Both the position numbers and the translations under genes were made by a program. Positions 8,156-16,661 of a DNA stretch of 64,000 nucleotides are shown piece by piece. How positions within the stretch are numbered: the stretch's first letter is position 1; every line of letters starts with the position of its first letter. Below the pieces are notes generated by a model that worked only from the letters and a program-made list of their open reading frames with translations, was not told where the DNA came from and ran no database searches. Source of the stretch: DASVWZ01 sp963715675 (lineage in GTDB: Bacteria > Acidobacteriota > Terriglobia > Terriglobales > Acidobacteriaceae). The stretch is from assembly GCA_963715675.1 (NCBI GenBank), contig OY970265.1, positions 3,658,001-3,722,000 on the forward strand, in the 5' to 3' direction.

Positions 8156-9718
8156 CTAACCCAGTTGCCAAACCGAATCCAGCACGGTTCCGTCCACCCA
8201 TTTTACGATAGCGACGGGGCGGCCTCCCGGCTTGGGTTTTGCGGGCTTCCCACCGCAGATTCTCTCCACTTCTGCTTTGATGTCCTGAATCGGCCGGATC
8301 GACAGGCTCGAACCTTTCACGGCATCGAGCAAATCCTGCCGCCGCGGATTGACCGCGATTCCGCGCTCGGTGGCAATCACGTCAATCAGTTCACCCGGCC
8401 CGGTCAGCGTGGTCACCTGATCCACAATCACCGGAATGCGGTCGCGGAACGACGGCACGGCTAGAATCGTGCATCCGGACGCCAGACAATTCTGCCATCC
8501 TCCAATGCCGTGCAGCAAGCGTCCGTCGGAATGCGTCACCACATTGGCATTGAAGTTCACGTCCACTTCGGTCGCGCCCAGCACGACCGCATCCACCATC
8601 GAGGCGAAGTTCCCTTTACCGTGATAGCTGTACGAGGTGAATGGCGACGTCGCCACGTGCCGCGGATCGTTGGCAATCGACTTCACTCCATCGAGATCGA
8701 AGGTCTGCCCGTCGAGGATGTAGTCAGTCAATCCTTCCTGGAGCAACTCCACCAGAAACCTCGTCGAGCCTCCGCGCACGAAGCGGGCTTTCACGCCATC
8801 TTCTTTCATCATGCGGCGGAGATAGTCAACAAAAGCCAACGCGATTCCACCGGCGCCTGCCTGGAACGAGAAGCCATTCCGCATGATTCCCGACTCGCGC
8901 AGAAAGCGGGCCACAAACTCGGCAATGCGCAAGCGGTCGGGAGAGCGCGTAATCTGGGTTGTTCCGGAAACAATTTTGGAAGGATCTCCGATCGAGTCGA
9001 CCTCGACCACGTAATCCACGTTGTTTCCCTGAATTTGCCACGGAATGCAGGGGAACGGGACCAGATTGTCGGTCACCGCGATCACATAATCCGCGTAGGT
9101 GGAGTCCGCCAGGGCAAAGCCGAGTGATCCGCAGGCGGACTTGCCATGCGCGCCATCGGCATTGCCAAAGAAATCAGCAGCGGGCGCGGCGATGACCGCA
9201 ATGTCGATGTGGACTTCCCCATCCTGAATCGCCTGCCAGCGGCCTCCGTGGGAGCGCAACACTCCCATGCCGCGCATCTTGCCCTGAGTACAGTAGTTGC
9301 CGAGCGGGCCGTTCATGCTGCCTTCGATGTGATGGATGACTTTATTCTCCATCAACTCAATCGCGCCCTTTTGTGAAGGAAACGACGCGCTGGGAAACCA
9401 CATCAGATCTTTGACGCCGATCTTCGCCGCGGATTGCAGCGCCATGAGGGCGACTTCGTCTCCGTCGCGCAGGTGGTGGTGGTTAGAAATCACCATGCCA
9501 TCGCGAAGGCCGCACTTGCGCAGCGCGGTTTCGAGATCCTTAACGCGCTTGTCACCGTTCTCGGGATAGTCCTTCGCCGAACGCACCGGAGGCGCGGCCT
9601 TGCGTCCGCGAGGCTGGTATTGCCCCACGCCGAGGTACGGGAGTTGCGGCTTGCCATTCACTATTACCGGTACTACTCGCCCAGCCGCATTTTGCGCCAG
9701 TTCGATCGGATCAGTCAT
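8156..9718 (-). CDS. citF: Citrate lyase alpha subunit (citrate:acyl-carrier CoA-transferase type)
   Basis: A 520-residue cytoplasmic protein of normal CitF length. Recognisable family segments are NHHHLRDGD near residue 80, IEGSMNGPLGNY, DFFGNADGAHGKSACGSLG, FSFQAGAGGIALAF, FNANVVTHSDG and GIGGWQNCLASG. In the citrate lyase complex the alpha subunit moves the acetyl-acyl-carrier group onto citrate before the beta subunit cleaves it. It is the last gene of the minus-strand run, 95 bp after citDE. Homologous subunits also form citramalate lyase, so the hydroxy-acid substrate is not fixed by the sequence. Confidence 0.93.
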   Translation of the reverse strand: MTDPIELAQNAAGRVVPVIVNGKPQLPYLGVGQYQPRGRKAAPPVRSAKDYPENGDKRVKDLETALRKCGLRDGMVISNHHHLRDGDEVALMALQSAAKIGVKDLMWFPSASFPSQKGAIELMENKVIHHIEGSMNGPLGNYCTQGKMRGMGVLRSHGGRWQAIQDGEVHIDIAVIAAPAADFFGNADGAHGKSACGSLGFALADSTYADYVIAVTDNLVPFPCIPWQIQGNNVDYVVEVDSIGDPSKIVSGTTQITRSPDRLRIAEFVARFLRESGIMRNGFSFQAGAGGIALAFVDYLRRMMKEDGVKARFVRGGSTRFLVELLQEGLTDYILDGQTFDLDGVKSIANDPRHVATSPFTSYSYHGKGNFASMVDAVVLGATEVDVNFNANVVTHSDGRLLHGIGGWQNCLASGCTILAVPSFRDRIPVIVDQVTTLTGPGELIDVIATERGIAVNPRRQDLLDAVKGSSLSIRPIQDIKAEVERICGGKPAKPKPGGRPVAIVKWVDGTVLDSVWQLG

Positions 9719-9813
9719 TCATACGCTCGAATTCCCTTGGTGAGGCTTTTCGCCCTTTCCAGCTTTAAAGACGACAATCACAACGGGGACGAAGATTCAC
9801 AAAGGAGTCCTCC

Positions 9814-11013
9814 TTATGCCTTTCCCATCTGTCTTGCTCTCACTACCAGCTTCTTGGCCCGCTCCACCACCGGCGGATCAATCATCTTCGATCCCAGACT
9901 GACCACGCCAAGGCCTTTCTGCTGGGCTTCGTCGAACGCAGCGACAATCTTCAAGGCCTTATCAATCTCCGTCCGCGACGGTGCGAAGGCTTCGTGAATC
10001 ACGCGGATCTGCCCGGGATGGATGCAGCCCATACCCTCGAACCCCATAGCCCGGGCGTTCTCTCCCCAACGCCGCAATCCGTCCAGGTCAGCAACGTCCG
10101 CGAAGACGGAGTCAATCGCCTGGATGCCCGCAGCTTTCGCCGCATTCACAACACGCGCCCGCGCATACGCCGACTCTCGGCCTTCTGGCGTCTTCACCAC
10201 TCCGAGGTCCGCCGTGTAATCCTCCAATCCAATGGTCAACGCAACAACATTCGGGCTGGCGGACGCAATTGCGAATGCATTCTCGATTCCCAGGGCAGAC
10301 TCGAGGATCGGCATAACCCAAACCGACCGATTGACGTGGTTACGAGCTTTCAATTCGCCGATCATGCGGTCGGCTTCCACCACCTGCTCGGCCCGCTCGA
10401 CCTTCGGTATCAGGACCAGGTCCGGCACTTCCGGAATCACTTCTTCCAGGTCCTTCAGCCCGAGCGGCAACTGGTTGATGCGGACCATGCGTTCACAGGC
10501 CCCGAAATCTACCGCGCGAAGCGCATTCCGAACCAGGATTCTAGCCGCGTCCTTTTCGGCGTGGTGAACCGAGTCTTCCAGATCAAGAATGATAGCGTCC
10601 GGTCCATGCAGACCTGCATTGATGAAGTACTTGGGCTCAGACCCCGGCAGGTACAGGCGCGAGCGACGCAGGCGGTCGCGCGCAGAAGCTGCGAGCAGCG
10701 GAAGTTGTTCCGGCAGGGCTTTCTGTCCGCTTCCCAGGCCGGCACGTTTCACAGCCGTTTCGATTCGCGCCGAGATCACAAACGGCAGAGCGCCTTCATC
10801 GTGAATCGTAACCCCGGCATGTTTGACGCCGAGCCATTCGAGCACCTGCCGGGCCTGAGCAAGGATTGAGTCGCCGTAATACAGACCGACGCGGGATTCG
10901 AGCGTGATCTCCAGGCCTCCGCGATGCCGCGCCTCGATGGCTACGTGAAGGTCGGAGCGGATGTCCGCGCCATAGTATCCGGCTTCGGCGAGAGTTTCGC
11001 TGACGCTGCTCAT
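9814..11013 (-). CDS. citE: CitD-CitE fusion: acyl carrier plus citrate/citramalate lyase beta subunit
   Basis: A 399-residue fusion. Residues 1 to about 90 match CitD (gamma): AGYYGADIRSDL, LEITLESRV and YYGDSI align with the carrier protein, and Ser20 occupies the place of the serine that carries the phosphoribosyl-dephospho-CoA group. From about residue 115 (RRSRLYLPGS) onwards is CitE: DAIILDLEDSV, MVRINQ, PILESALGI, GLEDYTADLG and GMGCIHPGQI, all expected for the TIM-barrel aldol lyase. CitD and CitE are normally separate proteins. An in-frame GTG at 11049 would add 12 residues, but it lies in the loop of a hairpin; the ATG at 11013 lies just past it. No citC, citX or citG is visible nearby. 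Confidence 0.9.
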   Translation of the reverse strand: MSSVSETLAEAGYYGADIRSDLHVAIEARHRGGLEITLESRVGLYYGDSILAQARQVLEWLGVKHAGVTIHDEGALPFVISARIETAVKRAGLGSGQKALPEQLPLLAASARDRLRRSRLYLPGSEPKYFINAGLHGPDAIILDLEDSVHHAEKDAARILVRNALRAVDFGACERMVRINQLPLGLKDLEEVIPEVPDLVLIPKVERAEQVVEADRMIGELKARNHVNRSVWVMPILESALGIENAFAIASASPNVVALTIGLEDYTADLGVVKTPEGRESAYARARVVNAAKAAGIQAIDSVFADVADLDGLRRWGENARAMGFEGMGCIHPGQIRVIHEAFAPSRTEIDKALKIVAAFDEAQQKGLGVVSLGSKMIDPPVVERAKKLVVRARQMGKA

Positions 11014-11026
11014 AGACAAGTCTTTG

Positions 11027-11087
11027 ACCACAAGGCCACGAAGGTCCACGAAAGAAACCCTACGCTGATCCTTCGTGCCCTTGTGGT
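11027..11087. repeat. Large inverted repeat between dehydrogenase and citDE genes
   Basis: ACCACAAGGCCACGAAGG (11027-11044) pairs with CCTTCGTGCCCTTGTGGT (11070-11087) with one mismatch, leaving a 25-nt loop. The stem begins at the dehydrogenase stop codon and ends about 13 nt before the citDE ATG, so it could affect transcript stability or citDE translation. The sequence resembles a dispersed CCACAAGG/CACGAAGG repeat; a degenerate relative lies in the next spacer (about 9770-9810). Confidence 0.8.
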
Positions 11088-12274
11088 TATCCTAGTTTTT
11101 CCAAAATCGCATCCGTCATCTGCACGGTCGATTCTGCGCCTTGGCGGACGGCCTTCGGACCGCCGGAAAGCCGCATCATGTCATACGTCCGCACTTTGCC
11201 TTCTTTCACGACGTCTGCGATCGCTTTTCGAATGCGGTCAGCTTTTTGTGCTTCGTGAATGTGGTCGAGCATCATAGCCGCCGACAAAATCATCGCAATC
11301 GGATTCACAATCGGCGGATCCAACTCCGCATACTTCGGCGCCGATCCGTGGGTGGGCTCGAACACTGCGACTTCCTCCCCAATGTTACCTGAAGCGGCAA
11401 ACCCGAGGCCGCCGACCAAGCCGGCAAACGCGTCGGACAGAATATCTCCGAACAGGTTCGATGCCACGATTACGTTGTAGTCTTCCGGGTTCTTGTTCAG
11501 CCACATGAGTTGCGCATCGATGTTGGTGGACCAGAGCGCAATTCCCGGATAATTCTTCGCAACTTCTTTTGCGGTTTCTTCCATCATGCCGGAAGTCTCG
11601 CGGACGACGTTTGGTTTTTCGCAGATGGTTACGCCCCTGAATCCGCGCTTCTTCGCGTATTCGAACGCGGCGGTCACAATGCGGCGCGCAGCGGTGCGCG
11701 TAATGATGCGCAGACTTACCGCGAGGTCAGGACCGGGCACGGAGGCAAACGCTTTGAACCGGGGATGGGAAGCCAGCGCAGCGCGCACGTTTTCCGGAGG
11801 ATTCGTCCACTCGACCCCGGCGTACATGCCTTCGGTATTCTGGCGGAACACGGTCGTGTCAATATGTGGTTCGTCAAAACCGCCGCCGGCGCGCTTGCGA
11901 ATGAAGTTCAGCGGATTGCCGGTGAACGCGATGCACGGACGCATGCAAACATCCAGGTTGAACTTCTGCCGCATGGTGACGATCGGGCTGTAGTAGACCA
12001 GGCCCTTGCCTTGCAATTCCGGCCTCAGTTCCGTCTGTGCCTCTTTATTGGGCTTCGAAGTGATGGCGCCGAACAGTCCCAGTTTGTGCTTGGCCAGCAG
12101 GTCTAGGGTGCGCTCCGGCAGTGCGTTGCCCTCGCTGCGCCAAATCTCCCAGCCGATGTCGGCATGGACATAGACGGCATCGAAGCCAACGGCTTTCAGC
12201 ACGCGTAATGCTTCGGGAAGAACTTGATTGCCGATGCCGTCGCCCGGCATCGTGACCACGGTATGTTTGGCCAT
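11087..12274 (-). CDS. Isocitrate/isopropylmalate dehydrogenase family protein, homoisocitrate-dehydrogenase-like
   Basis: A 395-residue NAD(P)-dependent beta-decarboxylating dehydrogenase. Family marks are MPGDGIGNQV at the N-terminus, DVCMRP, the metal-binding NLFGDILSDAFAGLVGG and the coenzyme loop EPTHGSAPKYA. The substrate loop reads SPIVTMRQ, which resembles SPIVALRR of yeast homoisocitrate dehydrogenase (Lys12) more than the RSLNVALRQ of isocitrate dehydrogenase; this comparison is from memory. There is an unusual insertion of about 12 residues before that loop. The start is the ATG at 12274, with AAGGAG 10 nt upstream. It follows the homoaconitase-like gene by 137 bp. Substrate could be homoisocitrate, isocitrate or a related malate. 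Confidence 0.85.
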   Translation of the reverse strand: MAKHTVVTMPGDGIGNQVLPEALRVLKAVGFDAVYVHADIGWEIWRSEGNALPERTLDLLAKHKLGLFGAITSKPNKEAQTELRPELQGKGLVYYSPIVTMRQKFNLDVCMRPCIAFTGNPLNFIRKRAGGGFDEPHIDTTVFRQNTEGMYAGVEWTNPPENVRAALASHPRFKAFASVPGPDLAVSLRIITRTAARRIVTAAFEYAKKRGFRGVTICEKPNVVRETSGMMEETAKEVAKNYPGIALWSTNIDAQLMWLNKNPEDYNVIVASNLFGDILSDAFAGLVGGLGFAASGNIGEEVAVFEPTHGSAPKYAELDPPIVNPIAMILSAAMMLDHIHEAQKADRIRKAIADVVKEGKVRTYDMMRLSGGPKAVRQGAESTVQMTDAILEKLG

Positions 12275-12411
12275 GTATGCAGTTTCTCCTTGCCAGCCTA
12301 AAGCTTCACCGCCGAGTTCGCTGAGTCCGCCGAGAAAAAGCAAAGACCCGTTCAGAACCTGGAGTCAAACCTGTTCACATTTCGTTCTCGGAGCGCTCTG
12401 CGGTGGAAAGT

Positions 12412-14355
12412 TCAACCTAATCCCAGACGCTTCGCCACCAGGTTCTCCACGCCTCCGGCAATCACCAGCGACTGCGGGACGCTGCCCAGCGCGGGAAATG
12501 CGAAACTCTCGCCGCGCCAGTGAATCTCACCGGAAGTGAAATCGACATCAATCTTTTCTCCGGGAATGATCGTCTTCTCCTTGGCGCCGATCTGCTTCGC
12601 AAACTGCTCTTGCAAGCGCTTCACCAGTGCGGGCACTTCTACACACAGGAACCCATTGTTATATGCGTTGCGCAGATAAGTTTGCGAGAAGCTGGCGGCA
12701 ATCACCATGGGGATGCCCTTGGCTTTTAGGCAAGTAACCGCCTGTTCACGGCTCGAGCCGGTGCCAAAGTTGAATCCGCTCACCATGACGTCGCCTTTTT
12801 GCGTGCGCGCAGCGAATTGCGGATCGTAGTTCTCCATGACGACTTTAGCCATCATTTCGGGCGTCATGTCGTCGCGGTAAGTGTAGTCTTTACCGTAGAT
12901 TGCGTCGGTGTTGAGGTTGTCCTGCGGCACGAAAACAAGCCGCCCGCAAACTCGTGCCGGGAATCCGGGAAGAATCTCAACTTCTTCGGCAGCGGAGGTT
13001 GCGGCGAACTCAGTGTACTTGCGTGCCGGTGCGCCATTGGCAGAAGTGTACGGGCCGCGAATGTAGCCAGCCAGCGCCGAAGCGGCGACCACTTCCGGGC
13101 TGGCGAGATAGCATTTCGCGTCGCGCGATCCCATGCGGCCCTTGAAATTGCGGTTAGTGGCCGAGATCCCGACCTCGCCCGGTTCGAGCAGGCCCACGCC
13201 CAGTCCGATACAAGGTCCACAACCCGGCGGCAGCGGCTGCGCGCCGGCGTCCAGAAGCGTCTTCCAGATGCCGCGCCGCTCGGCCTCTTGCTGCACCCAC
13301 TGGCTGGCGGCGCCGAGATAGAACTTCACTCCTGGTGCGACCTGCTTGCCGCTCAGAACGCGGGCGGCAGCCTCCAAATCCTCCACCCGCGAGTTTACGC
13401 ACGAGACCAGGTACGCCTTTTGGATTGCAACTTTCTTCTGCTCGATTTCAGCCAACGAGGACATCACCTGCACCGTGTCCGGTCCCGATACATGCGGCGT
13501 GATTTGGTCAAGATTCAGCACGATGCGGGCGGCATAGACGGCACCCGGATCGGGTCGTAGCGGACGGTTCGCCCAGTTCTCGAGGTCTTCCTCTGAGAAC
13601 CGCTCAACCCCTGTCGCCTTCAATCTCTCATGTACGCCCCGCAGATAGCGAATCGTAACGTCATCCACGGGGAACCAACCGACAAGCGGCCCCCACTCTG
13701 TGCTCATATTGGAGATGGAAAAGCGGGCGTCCATCGAGAGGCTGGCGACGCCTGGTCCGGTAAATTCGACTGCGGCGTTCAGGACTTCGTCGTGGTTGTA
13801 CAGACCGCACAACGTAATGATAACGTCCTTTCCGGTCGTTCCCGACAGCAGCTTGCCTTCCAGTACAACTTGGATGCTCCGCGGAATCTGCCACCAGAAT
13901 TCGCCGGTCGCCCAGACCGCGGCCGCATCGGTGCGAACGATCGGCGTGCCGATCGCGCCCAGCGCCCCGTACATATTCGAATGCGAATCGGACGCAACCA
14001 CAATCGAGCCCGGCACAACATATCCGCGTTCCACCATGATCTGGTGTCCGATGCCTGAGCCTGCCGGGTAGAAATCCACGCCATGTTCATTGGCAAACGC
14101 CTCGATCGAACGATACTTTTTCTGATTGGCATCATCCCGGTTCTGGATGTCGTGATCGAGCGCGAACACCAACTGCTTTGGGTCGAGAATCTTTTTCGCG
14201 CCGATGCCCTTGAACTTGCTCATCACCGCCGAGGTGTTGTCGTGGGTCATGACGCGGTACGGGCGAATCGAAACAAAGTCTCCGGTGCGCAAGGGGCGCT
14301 TGGGACCCTCAGAAAGGTGGGTCTGCGCGATTTTTTCAACGATGGTCTGGGGCAT
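12412..14355 (-). CDS. Aconitase-superfamily hydratase, fungal homoaconitase (Lys4) type
   Basis: A 647-residue single-chain 4Fe-4S hydro-lyase with the swivel domain fused at the C-terminus. Nearly every conserved block of fungal mitochondrial homoaconitase is present: PYRVMTHDNT, FALDHDIQN, FYPAGSGIGHQIMVERGY, VASDSHSNMYGALG, TPIVRTDAAAVWATG, NRNFKGRMGSRDA and SGFNFGTGSSREQA. Cluster ligands are C319 (YLVSCVNSR) and C379/C382 (GCGPCIG). In fungi Lys4 hydrates cis-homoaconitate to homoisocitrate, while the preceding dehydration is made by another enzyme. Here a PrpD-type dehydratase gene lies directly upstream, which could supply that step. This assignment is by remembered similarity; substrate is not proven. 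Confidence 0.87.
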   Translation of the reverse strand: MPQTIVEKIAQTHLSEGPKRPLRTGDFVSIRPYRVMTHDNTSAVMSKFKGIGAKKILDPKQLVFALDHDIQNRDDANQKKYRSIEAFANEHGVDFYPAGSGIGHQIMVERGYVVPGSIVVASDSHSNMYGALGAIGTPIVRTDAAAVWATGEFWWQIPRSIQVVLEGKLLSGTTGKDVIITLCGLYNHDEVLNAAVEFTGPGVASLSMDARFSISNMSTEWGPLVGWFPVDDVTIRYLRGVHERLKATGVERFSEEDLENWANRPLRPDPGAVYAARIVLNLDQITPHVSGPDTVQVMSSLAEIEQKKVAIQKAYLVSCVNSRVEDLEAAARVLSGKQVAPGVKFYLGAASQWVQQEAERRGIWKTLLDAGAQPLPPGCGPCIGLGVGLLEPGEVGISATNRNFKGRMGSRDAKCYLASPEVVAASALAGYIRGPYTSANGAPARKYTEFAATSAAEEVEILPGFPARVCGRLVFVPQDNLNTDAIYGKDYTYRDDMTPEMMAKVVMENYDPQFAARTQKGDVMVSGFNFGTGSSREQAVTCLKAKGIPMVIAASFSQTYLRNAYNNGFLCVEVPALVKRLQEQFAKQIGAKEKTIIPGEKIDVDFTSGEIHWRGESFAFPALGSVPQSLVIAGGVENLVAKRLGLG

Positions 14356-14402
14356 CTGATACTACCTCGAAACCTCGATAACAGCCGCCGTCGAGCTATC
14401 CT

Positions 14403-14419
14403 GCCGAGCTTCGCTCGGC
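14403..14419. repeat. 17-bp palindrome in operon spacer
   Basis: Identical to the 17-mer at 1861-1877 (7-bp stem, TTC loop). It lies in the 129-bp spacer between the PrpD-type gene and the homoaconitase-type gene, beside a second arm-like sequence CTTCGCTCAGAGCAGG. No T-run follows, so a simple terminator is unlikely. Confidence 0.7.
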
Positions 14420-14484
14420 TTGGAGCCTACTTCGCTCAGAGCAGGCGGCGAGGGCTCCCGTCCCGATACAGTCATTGCCACTGC

Positions 14485-15915
14485 CTATCTGGGCTTCTTC
14501 CTCTGGGGCGCTGTCTTTACATCGGCCTTCATTAGCGCCATCAGCTTGCTCACGGACCCGAGCTTCTCCAAATTCCAGATGGCATCCTTCAGCTTCTTCT
14601 GGGCGCCCGGTGATAACACCCCGTCCGCCAGAGCAGCAAACTTTTCTTCCACTTCAGAATCGGTCAACGGGTTCCGCGGATCACCCTTGGGATAATCCAA
14701 TTGTTTGGTATACACGTTATGGTCCGTGGTCGCGATGTTGACGATCACCCGCTGCAACGCCGGGAAGACTTTCTCGATTTCCGGGTCCGCCACCACTTCC
14801 ACCTTCTTCAGTTGCGCCCGGATCGTCGGATCCATGATCTTTTTCATGGTGAACTGCGCCGGCGTCACTTGCCGCTCGGCGAGCGCTGCCGCGATCACGT
14901 AAGGCAGCGAATGGTCGGCGGTCTCCTTGGTATGCGGATCGTACTTGCTCGGGTCCGACAAAATGTCGGCCGCCCTCGCCAGCGACCGTATCTGGATCTT
15001 CTCTACATCCTCGGGCTTCAAGTCGTTGCTCTTCACCAGGTCCAATACCGCCGAAATCGGCGTATGGGTTAGAGCCTCGGTCGGAAACGCCTTCATGCCG
15101 CACTGTGTAATGCGCCACGAGTCGCCGAGGTTGTCGGTGAGAATGTTCAGCTTCCATTCCGGACCAAAGCAGTGGGTGAGTCCTTCTTTACCGTCGACCA
15201 CGTGCTCGGGGCCGGTGTATCCCTTCTCGGCCAAAAGCGCGGCAAGGACACCGCTCTGCGTAGCCATGGGATCGACGGTGTTCTTCATCATGGTGAGCTT
15301 GCCGGCAGTCACGGCCCCCAGCGTGCACTGGCGGCTGGCGGAAATTCCTACTGCATGCTGGATCTGCTCCCAGGGTAAGCGCAGGGCGCGGCCAGCAACG
15401 AATGGCGAAACGAACGCCGTCAGCGTTGCGTGATGCCAGCCGCGCTCGCGGATACCGGGGAATGCCGCTTCGCAGAAACGCATTTCGAATTCGTGTCCGA
15501 GCACGAGGCCGACGATCAGTTCCTTGCCTCCGCTGTTTGCGCGTTCGCAGCAGGCGAGCGCGGCGGGAAAAATGTCAGAGGGATGCGACGGGTCCTGCTT
15601 CCAGTAAATGTCGTTGTAATCCATGCAGCGGATCATCAGTGCGTTCGCCAGGGAGGCGGAAGGCGAGTCCATCTGCTTCCCGGTGCCGATCACGGTAGCC
15701 GGCCCGCGTCCGGCAATCTCGTCCAGCACCTCCAGGGCAATCTTCACATCGTGCTGCTGGTATCCACCCAGCGCGCAGCCGACCGAATCAAGCAGGAAGC
15801 GCTTGGCCTGGTAGATCGCATCGGCGGAAAGGTGTTTGTAGTCGATCGCGGCGGCCCAGCGAGCCATCTTCGCGGTAACGGTTTCCTTGGTTGCGACAGC
15901 TTCTTTGGCGGACAA
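14485..15915 (-). CDS. MmgE/PrpD family dehydratase (2-methylcitrate dehydratase-like)
   Basis: A 476-residue protein of full family length. Typical segments are FLLDSVGCALGGY near residue 45, MDYNDIYWKQDPSHPSD (substrate-site region), CGMKAFPTEALTHTP, the ADHSLPYVIAAAL block and LDYPKGDPRNPLT near the end. The family includes 2-methylcitrate dehydratase, cis-aconitate decarboxylase and iminodisuccinate epimerase. The DPSHPSD stretch and the tricarboxylate neighbours favour a dehydratase acting on citrate, methylcitrate or homocitrate. It lies 38 bp after the HD gene and upstream of the homoaconitase-type gene. No methylcitrate synthase or methylisocitrate lyase is in the window, so a complete propionate pathway is not supported. 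Confidence 0.88.
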   Translation of the reverse strand: MSAKEAVATKETVTAKMARWAAAIDYKHLSADAIYQAKRFLLDSVGCALGGYQQHDVKIALEVLDEIAGRGPATVIGTGKQMDSPSASLANALMIRCMDYNDIYWKQDPSHPSDIFPAALACCERANSGGKELIVGLVLGHEFEMRFCEAAFPGIRERGWHHATLTAFVSPFVAGRALRLPWEQIQHAVGISASRQCTLGAVTAGKLTMMKNTVDPMATQSGVLAALLAEKGYTGPEHVVDGKEGLTHCFGPEWKLNILTDNLGDSWRITQCGMKAFPTEALTHTPISAVLDLVKSNDLKPEDVEKIQIRSLARAADILSDPSKYDPHTKETADHSLPYVIAAALAERQVTPAQFTMKKIMDPTIRAQLKKVEVVADPEIEKVFPALQRVIVNIATTDHNVYTKQLDYPKGDPRNPLTDSEVEEKFAALADGVLSPGAQKKLKDAIWNLEKLGSVSKLMALMKADVKTAPQRKKPR

Positions 15916-15953
15916 GGTGCCCTTTCCTAGGTTGCTTCAGTACTGATAGAAAG

Positions 15954-16511
15954 TCACTTTCCTTTCACATTCTTGGGATTCTTGAAAGGCAAAAACGCCA
16001 TGAAATCCGCATGGTGCACGATGTAAGCCTCGGTGGAGCGTTTTACCAGATCGCCCTCTGCGGCATGTGCGGCAATGATGTGGCAGACGTCGTCGGGCAC
16101 GCCGCACTCCAGCGCCAATGCTACGCCGGTAAATGGATGTCGAAGTGCCTCTCCGCGCTCGCTCTGGCGACTCTTCCCGTCGGGCCCAAGTTCATACTCC
16201 AGCAGTTTGCCGACATCCGCCAGAATTGCGCCGGCAATCACGGCATCGAGGTCGATGGGCAAGGCGCGCCCCATGAATTCCTGCATGGCTTCGGCGCTCT
16301 GGCGGGCGATGTGCACCACGCAGCGCTTGTGCTCCATGAAGGTGATGGGGCAATTCGGCACCAGCAGCGTGAATGGAATCCGACTCAGGTCTTCTGGCTT
16401 CAGCGGGCTGCGCTCCAGTGCCTTGATCCAGGCCTGGGTTACCTGTTCGCGCAACTTCGGCTTCTCGATCCACTGGATCTCCGGCCACATCCTGGCGACG
16501 GCTTCACGCAT
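15954..16511 (-). CDS. HD-domain protein with altered HD doublet
   Basis: A 185-residue protein, first gene of the six-gene minus-strand run, with a strong ribosome site (GGGAGGG, 8 nt before ATG). The HD fold is shown by EHKRCVVHIA near residue 60, AILADVGKLLEYE near residue 97, HPFTGVALALECGVPDD and VHHADFMAF near the end. In a normal HD phosphohydrolase the second segment reads LLHDxGK; here the histidine is alanine, so one metal ligand is lost while the aspartate stays. It may therefore be a binding or regulatory protein, or use another ligand. The link to tricarboxylate enzymes is by position only. Confidence 0.75.
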   Translation of the reverse strand: MREAVARMWPEIQWIEKPKLREQVTQAWIKALERSPLKPEDLSRIPFTLLVPNCPITFMEHKRCVVHIARQSAEAMQEFMGRALPIDLDAVIAGAILADVGKLLEYELGPDGKSRQSERGEALRHPFTGVALALECGVPDDVCHIIAAHAAEGDLVKRSTEAYIVHHADFMAFLPFKNPKNVKGK

Positions 16512-16661
16512 GCTCTCGCCCTCCCTACGGGGAAACGTTCTAGCTTATCGCGGAGACGCAGGGCGAGTCGAGAGGCAGGCAGACATGGCAGGCAGAAAAC
16601 AGCGTTTGCAGCTTTCTTTTTGGGGGGCGAATCCTATATAAAGGATGTTCCCAGTTTTCCT

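Noticed and set aside
8156..16511. Methylcitrate (propionate) operon
   Set aside because: A PrpD-type dehydratase is present, but methylcitrate synthase (PrpC) and methylisocitrate lyase (PrpB) are absent, and citrate-lyase genes are present instead.
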